The notes beneath the pieces were generated by a model. The model searched no databases. It saw only the letters and a program-made list of their open reading frames with translations, and was not told where the DNA came from. A stretch of DNA of 64,000 nucleotides from an uncultured Gammaproteobacteria bacterium. GTDB lineage: Bacteria; Pseudomonadota; Gammaproteobacteria; Arenicellales; JAANXG01. Each line of letters starts with the position of its first letter. The first letter of the stretch is position 1. The translations under genes were made by a program, and so were the position numbers. The stretch covers positions 33,579-97,578 of the forward strand of contig CAMYKW010000015.1 in assembly GCA_947259175.1 (NCBI GenBank). The letters are read 5' to 3'. Positions 43,457-52,204 of this stretch are shown here, piece by piece.

Positions 43457-45793
43457 TCAGTCGCCGGCTCGTTTGTGCAACATCCAGTATGCGAGGGCGG
43501 GCAACAACAGAATAGCGCCCAGCATGTTCATCAAGAACATGAACGTTAGCAAGATGCCCATATCGGCCTGCAATTGCAGCGGTGAAAAAATCCACGCGGC
43601 GACGCCCATGGCCAGCGTGCAGCCGGTAACGATGACGCTGATTCCGGTTATGGCCAGAGTCGTGAAATACGCCTCGTGTATGCCGTTGCCTTCGTCGAGA
43701 AGGCTCTGGAACCGGCCGAAGATGTAGATCCCGTAATCCACGCCGATGCCCACCCCCAGGGCGACCACCGGTAATGTGTTGACTTTCAGACCGATACTAA
43801 GCCAGCTCATCAATGCATACGCCAACAAAGAGACCAGCATAAGCGGTATCACAATGCACAAGGTGCCGGCCAGCGAGCGGAATGACAGCAAGCACAGCAG
43901 GATGATAGCCGCAAATACATATATCAGCATCGGAAACTGGGCTTCCTTGACCGCCTCGTTGGTGGCGGCCATGATGGCCACGTTGCCCCCGGCGAGGCGG
44001 AAGCGCAGATTCTCACCACCCTGTTCCGAGTCATAGCGTTTCACCGCATCGACGATGCGTTCGATGGTTTCCGCCTTGTGGTCCTCGGTAAACAGCAACA
44101 CCGGCATGACGCTGCAGTCCCGATTCAATAAGCCACTGCTGGTGTCCACGGGACTGGTCGCCTGCACCAGCGCATGCTGATTACGCGGTAACACCCGCCA
44201 CTTGAGGCTACCCTCATTCCAGCCGGCGTTTATGACCTTGGCGATCAGCGGCAGGGTTTGCGTCGATAATACGCCCGGGACGTTCAACATATGCCACGCG
44301 AAGCGGTCAATCGCGGACATGTACTCGTATTTGATACAACCCTCCGGAACCGTTTCCACGAACACGGTCAACACATCGACGCCGATTGAGAAACGGTTCG
44401 CAATCACCGACGTATCGATGTTGTAGCGTGAATCGGGACGCAGTTCCGGCACTCCCTGGTGCAGATCGCCGATCTTCACATCGCTGCCTTTCCAAATCCC
44501 TACCGCCAGCAACCCTGCGGCGAGCACCAGCACCACGGTCGCCGGACCCCGGGTGGCCACCTTCGCCAGCGTTCCCCACACCGACGCCAGAGCGTAGGCG
44601 CGCCGGAACAGCTTCTCGCGGTAATGTTTCATGCTGCCGAGATAAGAGAGCAATACCGGCAGCAGGATCAAATTCGTAAATACGATTACCGCCACACCCA
44701 GGCTGGCAGTAATCGCCATCTCGCGAATGATGCCGATATCGATCAACATTATGGTGACAAACCCCGCCGTATCACTGGCCAGGGCGACGGCCCCGGGAAT
44801 AGCCAGGCGGCGGAAACTTTCGCGCGCCGCCCGCTGCGCATCGGCGCCGTTGTAGATCTCGGCGCGGGCCGCGCTCACCATCTGCACACCGTGGCTCACA
44901 CAGATGGCGCCGATGAGAAACGGCACCGGCAACAACATCGGATCGATGCCGAATCCGAGCACGGTCAAGGTGCCTAGCTGCCAGACCACCGCCATGCCGG
45001 AGCATACCAGGATGATCATCGTCATCCGCACCGACGAACAATACAGATACAACAAAAACGCGATGATGCAGAACGATATCGCCAGAAACAGCATGATGCG
45101 GGTTATGCTGTCGGCGATGTCGCCGACTATCTTGGCGAATCCAATAATATGGACGTCGAACTTTTGCGGCGTGAAGCCGTCGGAAAATCTGTTGCGCACC
45201 TTATCTTCCAACTCCCGCGCCACGGCCACGAAATCCAGGCGCTGCCCGGTGTTGGGGTCGAATTCCAGGAGCTCGGCGTAGATAATCGCACCGCTGAAAT
45301 CATTGGCGACCAAGCGGCCCACTATGCCGGCCTTGAGAATATTCTCCCGGACCTGGGCCAGTCCTTCCGGCGAAGGCTGAAAGTCCGCCGGCACCACGTT
45401 GCCGCCGGAAATGCCGCCGACCACCACCTCGGTGAACCGCACGTTGGGGGTAAACAGTGACTTCACGCGGCTGCGGTCGACGCCGGAGATAAAAAATACC
45501 TCGTCAGTCGACGCCTTCAAGGTTTTGAAGAACGCCGGCGTGAACATATCGCCCTCCCTGCTCATGATTGCGATCAGTACACGATTTGCGCCACCGAATT
45601 CCTCCCGGTAGTCCACGAACGTCTTCATGTACGGATGCTGCAGGGGGAACATCTTGGCAAAACCGGCATCGATACGCAGTTGTGAAGCGAACCATCCCAT
45701 CAGCAGCGTGACGCCGGCAAACAGCAATATCACGGCGGTACGATTTCCGAAAATCAGCTCTTGTAACCGCAAGATAATCCGATTCTCGGACAT
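43457..45793 (-). CDS. RND/MMPL-type exporter of a hydrophobic-substrate locus
   Basis: The 778-residue protein has about 12 transmembrane helices in the RND two-halves pattern, each half with a periplasmic domain. It belongs to the 'predicted exporter' MMPL branch rather than the drug-efflux AcrB type, which is longer. It stands last in a run of minus-strand genes with a YCF48-like protein, DUF1329 and DUF1302, a grouping that recurs in proteobacteria. A role in moving lipids or other hydrophobic compounds across the envelope is likely, but the direction and substrate are not known. Confidence 0.88.
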   Translation of the reverse strand: MSENRIILRLQELIFGNRTAVILLFAGVTLLMGWFASQLRIDAGFAKMFPLQHPYMKTFVDYREEFGGANRVLIAIMSREGDMFTPAFFKTLKASTDEVFFISGVDRSRVKSLFTPNVRFTEVVVGGISGGNVVPADFQPSPEGLAQVRENILKAGIVGRLVANDFSGAIIYAELLEFDPNTGQRLDFVAVARELEDKVRNRFSDGFTPQKFDVHIIGFAKIVGDIADSITRIMLFLAISFCIIAFLLYLYCSSVRMTMIILVCSGMAVVWQLGTLTVLGFGIDPMLLPVPFLIGAICVSHGVQMVSAARAEIYNGADAQRAARESFRRLAIPGAVALASDTAGFVTIMLIDIGIIREMAITASLGVAVIVFTNLILLPVLLSYLGSMKHYREKLFRRAYALASVWGTLAKVATRGPATVVLVLAAGLLAVGIWKGSDVKIGDLHQGVPELRPDSRYNIDTSVIANRFSIGVDVLTVFVETVPEGCIKYEYMSAIDRFAWHMLNVPGVLSTQTLPLIAKVINAGWNEGSLKWRVLPRNQHALVQATSPVDTSSGLLNRDCSVMPVLLFTEDHKAETIERIVDAVKRYDSEQGGENLRFRLAGGNVAIMAATNEAVKEAQFPMLIYVFAAIILLCLLSFRSLAGTLCIVIPLMLVSLLAYALMSWLSIGLKVNTLPVVALGVGIGVDYGIYIFGRFQSLLDEGNGIHEAYFTTLAITGISVIVTGCTLAMGVAAWIFSPLQLQADMGILLTFMFLMNMLGAILLLPALAYWMLHKRAGD

Positions 45794-45799
45794 GTGGCG

Positions 45800-46912
45800 C
45801 TACGGTCTGGTTTTGAATGCGTCGATGGGAAGACGCCGAGCGCCGCCTTCTCCAACCAATAGAAGATCACCGTTTGCCAGTTCGCGCAACGTGGCGATCG
45901 CAGCGCGGTTGGATTGCTGCCGCAGCTTGAAGCTCCGCCCGTCGTCGTTGCTGACCAACACGGTTCCGGAATATCCAACAACCACAATCGTCCCGTCACG
46001 CATGCGGATGCCATCCGCTAACGCTGCCCGGGTGCCGGTGTCAATGCGTTTCCAGCTCAATCCCGCATCCTCGGAGCGGAACAACCGGCCTTGCAGGCCG
46101 AACAACAGCAACGAATCGTCAGTCAACGGCAACACACCGAAAAAAGAACCTTCGTACGGTGAAGGTAATCGCAGCCAGTTCGCGCCCTCATCATCAGACC
46201 TGTATACATTGCCCGCCTCCGCGGCCATATAGAATCGTCCGGTGTCTGATCGTTTGATCTGATTCAGATGTAAATCATCATCCGGTTCCTCGTCCTCGGA
46301 CTCCGCCGAATTGGTCTGGTCTTCCCCCGCAATGCGGGATTTAATGATGCGCGGTTGCCATGTCATACCGCCGTCACTGCTCTCCAGATAATATCCATAG
46401 GCGCCAACCGCAAGCGCACGGCGTTCGTCGTGAAACCACACGTCGAGCAACGGCCGTTCCTCTTCCGGCGCAAAGTGCACGCGGCGCCAGGTGCGGCCGC
46501 CATCATCGGTGCGCAGGATCACCGCGTCGTGCCCGACCGCCAGACCAAGGCGTTTTTCGTGGAATGCGACGGCGGTCAGCGTGGCTCGGGTCGGCGCCCG
46601 CAGCTGCCGCCAGTTATCGATCCGGGCATCTGATACCAGAATATGACCGCGCTCCCCCACCGCGACAAAACCATCGTCGCCGGCGGCGACGTCGAGCAGC
46701 AGGGATTTTCCAGCCAGCGGGGCGATCAACGCGTCCCCCGCACCGGTCGTGGACTGCGCAACGGCCACGCCCGCGGTCAACGTCGTGACCAGAAGCAATC
46801 TCGAGAACGTCGTGGTTTTCAAGACTTGCCGTATCTCAGTGATACACCGGCAAAGCGCCTGGTTTCTGATCCTGGCCGAACCGTCTCCCAAATCGACTGC
46901 GCGGCCGCGCAC
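45800..46912 (-). CDS. YCF48/BNR-repeat periplasmic protein
   Basis: The protein has Asp-box and YCF48-like propeller repeats: RTDDGGRTWRRVHF, ESSDGGMTWQPR, RSDDEGANWLRL, RSEDAGLSWKRI and VSNDDGRSF. A signal-like hydrophobic segment (SRLLLVTTLTAGVAVAQ) ends near residue 53. The start is unsure: GTG at 46912 gives 370 residues with a long N-terminal extension, while a TTG near 46819 would give a normal signal peptide. Six bases separate it from the exporter gene, so the two are probably partners. Confidence 0.8.
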   Translation of the reverse strand: MRGRAVDLGDGSARIRNQALCRCITEIRQVLKTTTFSRLLLVTTLTAGVAVAQSTTGAGDALIAPLAGKSLLLDVAAGDDGFVAVGERGHILVSDARIDNWRQLRAPTRATLTAVAFHEKRLGLAVGHDAVILRTDDGGRTWRRVHFAPEEERPLLDVWFHDERRALAVGAYGYYLESSDGGMTWQPRIIKSRIAGEDQTNSAESEDEEPDDDLHLNQIKRSDTGRFYMAAEAGNVYRSDDEGANWLRLPSPYEGSFFGVLPLTDDSLLLFGLQGRLFRSEDAGLSWKRIDTGTRAALADGIRMRDGTIVVVGYSGTVLVSNDDGRSFKLRQQSNRAAIATLRELANGDLLLVGEGGARRLPIDAFKTRP

Positions 46913-46942
46913 CGCTAACGGGTCCCGCTCGCGCGGCTGTGC

Positions 46943-48310
46943 TTACCGACGGCCCGCGCGACGCAATGATCCGGTTGAGAAATCCTTGGCACTTAGACCG
47001 GCGGAGAAATCATAGGTGAACTTTTCCTCGTTATTCAGGCTGAACGCCAGGTACCTGCCGGACTGGAGATCATAGTGTACTTCCAATGTCGTCCACAGCG
47101 TCGGCACGTCAAAATAGTTGATGACATGACCTTCCGACACCCGCCACAGATGATCCCGGTTGTCATACTGGTCGACAGCAAGAATCTGCCAGGAGTCTTC
47201 ATCGAAATAAAACGTCCGTCGTTTGTAAATGTGGCGTGTGCCGTTCTTGAGGGTGGCATCGACCACCCACACGCGATGCAACTCGTAGCGCAAATTGTCC
47301 GGATTGAGGTGTAAAGGACGTAAGATGTCCTTGTACTTGAGTTTGTCGCTGTGCAGGCGGTAGGCGTTGTACGGAACATAGATTTCCTTTTTGCCCACCA
47401 GTTTCCAGTCGTAGCGCTCCGGACTGCCGTTATACATATCCAACTGATCGCTGGTGCGCAATCCGTCGGAGGCAGTGCCCGGATTGTCGAAAGCGACATT
47501 GGGCGCGCGGCGCACACGCCTTTGACCCGGATTGTAGACCCAGGCCTTGCGGTGTTGCTTCGCCTGATTCAAGGTCTCGTGCACCAGCAGGATCTGTCCC
47601 ACCAACCGCGCCGGCGCCATCACCCGCTGCTTGAACATGATGATAACGTTGTTGAGATCATCTTCAGTTGCATCCGGCAGCGAATACGGCGCATAGAGCT
47701 GATCTTCCAGCATGACCATGGTATAGGCGCCTTTGCGGGTCACCGGCGCCTGACCGATCATGCGCTTGGCGCTTTCCCCCCGGTAGCGGAGTATGTGATT
47801 CCAGATGACTTCCAAACCGTTTTTAGGCATGGGAAAGGGAATACCGATCACCGCCCCGGTAACGCCATTACCGCCCTCCGACAACTGCGCCGTGGCCGCT
47901 ACTTTTCTGGTGGCCGCGTAAATGCGCTCCGGAAACGCGGCGCTGCGCCGGGACGGGTACACATTCATTTTGAAGGTATCGCCATACTGACTGAACATCG
48001 CCTTGTGGCCTTCCGTGAGCTTATCGGTATACTGACTCATATTCGACTTGTCGACGGTGAACAGGATCTGATCGTCGGCAAACGGATCCGGGTGATGCTG
48101 ACCCGACTTGAAACCCGCGGGCGCGTTTTTGATCCCGCCTTCCCACGCCGGGATGGTGCCGTCCGCGTTCCCGGAACGCTCCGCACCCAGCGGCGTGAGG
48201 TCTTCACCGAGTCGGGCAATCTGGTCGGCTGTTAACCCCGCCGAGACGGCACCGGCGGCCATCGCGAACGCGATGGCGCCGCTTAGACAAATAACGTTCT
48301 TTCTCAACAT
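46943..48310 (-). CDS. DUF1329 family periplasmic protein
   Basis: The ATG at 48310, nine bases from GGAG, gives 455 residues with a signal peptide (to about 24, VSA). The sequence has DUF1329 marks such as EDLTPLGAERSGNADGTIPAWEGG at the N-terminus and PNVAFDNPGTASDGLRTSDQLDMYNGSPERYDWKLVGKKEIYVPYN in the middle. The fold is predicted to resemble LolA/LolB-type lipid carriers. Family function is not established; it nearly always sits next to a DUF1302 gene. Confidence 0.88.
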   Translation of the reverse strand: MLRKNVICLSGAIAFAMAAGAVSAGLTADQIARLGEDLTPLGAERSGNADGTIPAWEGGIKNAPAGFKSGQHHPDPFADDQILFTVDKSNMSQYTDKLTEGHKAMFSQYGDTFKMNVYPSRRSAAFPERIYAATRKVAATAQLSEGGNGVTGAVIGIPFPMPKNGLEVIWNHILRYRGESAKRMIGQAPVTRKGAYTMVMLEDQLYAPYSLPDATEDDLNNVIIMFKQRVMAPARLVGQILLVHETLNQAKQHRKAWVYNPGQRRVRRAPNVAFDNPGTASDGLRTSDQLDMYNGSPERYDWKLVGKKEIYVPYNAYRLHSDKLKYKDILRPLHLNPDNLRYELHRVWVVDATLKNGTRHIYKRRTFYFDEDSWQILAVDQYDNRDHLWRVSEGHVINYFDVPTLWTTLEVHYDLQSGRYLAFSLNNEEKFTYDFSAGLSAKDFSTGSLRRAGRR

Positions 48311-48329
48311 GACACTGTCTCCGCCGCGG

Positions 48330-50201
48330 CTATTTGGAGTATTTAACAACGAAGGAAATAAAATCGCGATCGTTAACCAGATTCACGCGTCCCGCGCCGA
48401 AAAAGTTCGTGTAGCCGATCGCTAGTTCCCACTCATTACGAAGATTCGCGCTGATACCGAGGGTCGCCGCCTTACGGTCCTCCAAAAAATTGCCCAAAGG
48501 TTGAGGGGTGTTGCCGGAAAAATCGTGACGAAACGCAAAAGACGGCAGCAACGCCCAGGGTCCGATGGCGTTGTTGTAGGTAAGACGCCCGCGGATCTGA
48601 TATCCCGCCGAAGTGGAATCGGCAAAATTGGACGCTTCCTCGGTGGCCGGCTGAAAACCGGCTTGCGTGTGGATGGGGTTGCCCGAGGTATAGGTGCCCG
48701 GCGATTCGAGCCGCAACTGGTTCTGATCGGGCATATTCTGAATATGGGTAACGCCCAGCTCGCCGACCAGGGACAGTTGATCGGCTCCCCACACGCTGGC
48801 GAAGACCCGGCTCGCGGTCGCCTGCGCCTGAACCACGTTACGCTCGATAAACCCCGGCACTACGGTGTCGAAACCGACGCCGCCCGGCGCGACCTGATTG
48901 GTCTGCGCCAGCAACCCGCCCAACGGTGATCCCACCAGCGCCAACGGTGACAAGGCGGCGAACAACAGTTCCGCGTCATCGACCTGTAACGGCACATCCC
49001 ACTTATAGGAAAGTTCGCCTTGCATCGCCCAACCGGAGGTACCCAGCTGGGTGTTGAAACTGGCGCCGAGCAGCCGGATGTCCTCCGGAAACTCGAAAAA
49101 ATACCGGGCGCTGCCCGCGTAGTCGCCACTCCCCAAGCCGGCCAGCGAGCCGGTGACCGCGCTCACGATCGGCAACCGGCTGTGGTAATTGATAAAGAAA
49201 ACGCCGAGCTCGGTGCTGTTAAACTGCTCCAGGAACGCACGGTAGGCGATCCCGAACTGGCCGCTGTCTTTAGCGTCGGCGTCACTGCCGCGCGGCACCA
49301 CTGCGCCCTGCGGTGTCTGACCCACCGAGGCGGCGCCGGCGGGTCCTAAGGGTATGATGTCGGGAATCTGGCCAAAGCCGAGCATCACCCGTTCCCCGCC
49401 TCTGCCGACAAAATCCTGGGTGCTGAAATAGCTGCCGGACGGATCGGGCTCGGTGTCGTCCCAGTCGTACTGGTAGAACACCTCCAGCGAGTGATCGTCA
49501 TGAATGCCGATGTTGGCCCACACCATGCCTTCCGGCAGCAGCGCCTCGCGCACTTCCGCCCCCGGGGTGCGAATATTGGCGACCCGGATCGGGTTGATCA
49601 CGTTGATACCGTTCTGTATGAAGGTGCTTTCGCCCCAACTGACTACCTGATCGCCCACCCGGATTTCCACCGGCGCGGCGCCGACGTCAAACTGTCCGTA
49701 TACATACGCGTCGAGCATTTCGATGTCGCTGCCGACCAGCTCCAGGGCGCCGTCGGTCAACGCGATTTTTTCGCGGTCTTTGTCTTCGTTCTCGAAGTCG
49801 TAAAACGCCCGCGCCCGGGCAAACAATCCAAAACCGGATTCGTGGTTGAGTTCCAGTTCCGGAACGATGCGCACCACGTTGCTGACCAGGCCCTTATCGT
49901 AGTTCAGGTTTCCGTCGTCCCCGTTGACTGAGAATGCCGTACCGCCCAAACTGCCTGGAGGATCCGCGCCATTGGGCAGGGTTGTTGACGTCAGGCCCAG
50001 CAGGCTCTTGTCCTGGCTTTGCACGCGAAACGTGGTGCCGTAGGAGATCGTCGTATCGAAACTGCCGCTGATGACTCCGTTTTGTGACTCAAACTGCACC
50101 GCGTAAGCAGGCGCCTGGACCGCAACAACCACGGCCAGGACCAGCCGGATGCCAGTGGTTTTCCCAGGCAGGGCGGTTATGGACGGCGGGAACTTTTTCA
50201 T
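48330..50201 (-). CDS. DUF1302 family outer-membrane beta-barrel protein
   Basis: The ATG at 50201 has AGGAG before it, giving 623 residues. A signal peptide ends near 36 (AYAV). The rest is rich in alternating hydrophobic strands and ends in a barrel-like strand (RDFISFVVKYSK). The DUF1302 start is seen in FESQNGVISGSFDTTISYG. The family is thought to be a large outer-membrane channel for hydrophobic compounds. It is 19 bases before DUF1329. Confidence 0.88.
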   Translation of the reverse strand: MKKFPPSITALPGKTTGIRLVLAVVVAVQAPAYAVQFESQNGVISGSFDTTISYGTTFRVQSQDKSLLGLTSTTLPNGADPPGSLGGTAFSVNGDDGNLNYDKGLVSNVVRIVPELELNHESGFGLFARARAFYDFENEDKDREKIALTDGALELVGSDIEMLDAYVYGQFDVGAAPVEIRVGDQVVSWGESTFIQNGINVINPIRVANIRTPGAEVREALLPEGMVWANIGIHDDHSLEVFYQYDWDDTEPDPSGSYFSTQDFVGRGGERVMLGFGQIPDIIPLGPAGAASVGQTPQGAVVPRGSDADAKDSGQFGIAYRAFLEQFNSTELGVFFINYHSRLPIVSAVTGSLAGLGSGDYAGSARYFFEFPEDIRLLGASFNTQLGTSGWAMQGELSYKWDVPLQVDDAELLFAALSPLALVGSPLGGLLAQTNQVAPGGVGFDTVVPGFIERNVVQAQATASRVFASVWGADQLSLVGELGVTHIQNMPDQNQLRLESPGTYTSGNPIHTQAGFQPATEEASNFADSTSAGYQIRGRLTYNNAIGPWALLPSFAFRHDFSGNTPQPLGNFLEDRKAATLGISANLRNEWELAIGYTNFFGAGRVNLVNDRDFISFVVKYSK

Positions 50202-50400
50202 TGAATCGCTCCTAATGGGGACCGCGTACGCGGCCGGGAGCAACGCATCGCCGGCCCAGCGTCACGAAGGAGTTTCGGCATCCGTTTTTCCACTATTATT
50301 CTCCGGTGCTCGCGCGACGATCCGTGTCCCGGATCCAACATCATCCCTTCGGTTTTTTACTTCGCCTCGTTGTGAACGATGGTCCGATTAACGGTATTTG

Positions 50401-51315
50401 TCAAGCTTCCGCGGCGAGCGCCGTCAGCAAAAGTCGCTGAATTATGGGTGAAAATGTCATCTCCAGGTGCCCGATTCCGGCTACCGGCTTGTTCGCCGCG
50501 CCCCGCAGGGCGCCGCTGTCTTGCGGCGCGACAATATCATCATGGCAGCTGTAAATGCTGGTCGTGGGAACCTTGGGCCGCGGCCCCTGCTCCCGGTTGA
50601 GCGTGGTCAACCAATCGCTGCCCGGCCGCATCTGACGCAAATTGGGCCCCGGGAGCAGGCGGGCATGCACGGTCCCGGCGTGGGGCGTCCCAAGCGTGAT
50701 GAGACGGGCGGTGTGGCGGTCCCCACCCAGCCGCTGCACATAGGCGCGACATACCAGCCCCCCCATGCTGTGAGCCACCAGTATCACCCGCGTGTGCCGG
50801 CTCGCCGCAAGAATCGCGCCCACCCGCTGCGCCAGCTGGTGAGCCAAGACATCGATGTCGCAGAATGCCGGTTCCAGGTTGACCGTGTACACGGCGCGAA
50901 TCCCATGGCGGCACAAGTAGCGTTTAATCGGCCGCCAGTACCCCCCGTTACTGAAGAATCCATGCACCAGCAACACCGGCACGTCGTCACCATGGGTATC
51001 GGGATCCGGTTTATTAATCCACGGCTCCAGCGGGTGCAGCACGAAAAAAACGCGGATCACCGCCCACGCCTCCGCGGCCACCAGGCGCAAACCACCGCGC
51101 AAGCCGACACGCAGGCTGAGGGGACGGGGAGAACGGAATGACTCGGACAGAGCGAAACTCAACAGCGTCGCCCCGACACGCAGCACCACCATGAAAGCCA
51201 CGGCACACCCCAGGCTCGCCGGCACCGACCATCCCCAGCCATAGCGGGCCGCCAATCCGACGGTGGCAAGCTCGATGAGAAACGACGTGATCAACCGCGC
51301 AGACACCGACGTCAT
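50401..51315 (-). CDS. Alpha/beta hydrolase, lipase-like, membrane anchored
   Basis: The 304-residue protein begins with two hydrophobic segments (about 8-25 and 32-54). The hydrolase domain has LLVHGFFSNGGYW (oxyanion loop), nucleophile Ser183 in VAHSMGG, Asp259/260 (HDDIVAP) and His283. This is the PGAP1/triacylglycerol-lipase type. It could release fatty acids from esters near the membrane. It lies 200 bases before the DUF1302 gene, so a separate promoter for the DUF genes is possible. Confidence 0.85.
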   Translation of the reverse strand: MTSVSARLITSFLIELATVGLAARYGWGWSVPASLGCAVAFMVVLRVGATLLSFALSESFRSPRPLSLRVGLRGGLRLVAAEAWAVIRVFFVLHPLEPWINKPDPDTHGDDVPVLLVHGFFSNGGYWRPIKRYLCRHGIRAVYTVNLEPAFCDIDVLAHQLAQRVGAILAASRHTRVILVAHSMGGLVCRAYVQRLGGDRHTARLITLGTPHAGTVHARLLPGPNLRQMRPGSDWLTTLNREQGPRPKVPTTSIYSCHDDIVAPQDSGALRGAANKPVAGIGHLEMTFSPIIQRLLLTALAAEA

Positions 51316-51368
51316 GTCACCCGTTCCTTCTCGCCCGGGTCATGGTTGCGCGCCGGCGGCGCGCGGCT

Positions 51369-52163
51369 TCAGCGACCACGAAACCGTGGTCGTCGTTTGT
51401 TCAGGAATGCATCCACACCCTCGGCGAAATCTTCGCTGCCCGCGCAATCCAAGAACGCGTTCTGCTCACGATCGAGCTGTTGGTTCAAATCTGCATCCAG
51501 CGACGCGTTGAGCAGCATTTTCGTGTTGGCGTATGCCCGGGTCGGGCCGCAGGCCAGGCGCGCCGCCAAATCCCGGGTGCGCGCATGCAATTGTTCCGCG
51601 GGCACCACCCAGTTGACCAGTCCCAACGACAGAGCCCGGTCCGCATCGAAGCGCTCCCCAAGTAAGCCAAGTTCCATACTGCGTTTCAAACCGATTACGC
51701 GCGGCAATGCAAAGGTTGAACCACCATCCGGCGATGCGCCGATGTGGCAATAAGCCAGGGTAAACACCGCGTCCTCGGCGGCAATCACCAGATCGCATGC
51801 AGTCATGAGGCTGACGCCAAAGCCGGCCACCGCGCCATGTACGCAGGCGATGATCGGTTTGGGAAGGGCGTACATGACGCGTATCGCGCCGTGTACGTCG
51901 TCGAATATCGCTTTCAGCGGCCGGTGATCGCCGTGCGACAATTTTTGCAGAGATTGTTCGAAAAACCGCAAGTCTCCGCCGGCCATGAACCCGTCGCCGG
52001 CGCCACGCACCACGATGCAGCGCACCGTGGAATCCGCGGCGGCATCGTTGAACGCCGCGTGCAGCGCGGTAGCCATATGCGGATCGAGGACATTCAACCG
52101 CTCCGGGCGGTTCAAGGTCATTACGAGGACGCCTTGCTCTTTTTCGGTAACGATCGCCGCCAT
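51369..52163 (-). CDS. Crotonase-family enoyl-CoA hydratase/isomerase
   Basis: The 264-residue protein has the crotonase fold with MAGGDLR (oxyanion hole) and SPDGGST. The two glutamates of classical hydratases are replaced: the first by Ser (GFGVSLMTACD) and the second by Tyr (LAYCHIG). The Asp in SPDGG is at the place used by PaaG-type isomerases, so isomerisation of a double bond is more likely than hydration. It sits with an acyl-CoA ligase and an acyl-CoA dehydrogenase on one strand. Confidence 0.88.
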   Translation of the reverse strand: MAAIVTEKEQGVLVMTLNRPERLNVLDPHMATALHAAFNDAAADSTVRCIVVRGAGDGFMAGGDLRFFEQSLQKLSHGDHRPLKAIFDDVHGAIRVMYALPKPIIACVHGAVAGFGVSLMTACDLVIAAEDAVFTLAYCHIGASPDGGSTFALPRVIGLKRSMELGLLGERFDADRALSLGLVNWVVPAEQLHARTRDLAARLACGPTRAYANTKMLLNASLDADLNQQLDREQNAFLDCAGSEDFAEGVDAFLNKRRPRFRGR

Positions 52164-52204
52164 ATCGGACCTCTATGAACGGATCAAGTGCGCACCGCAG
52201 TTTA

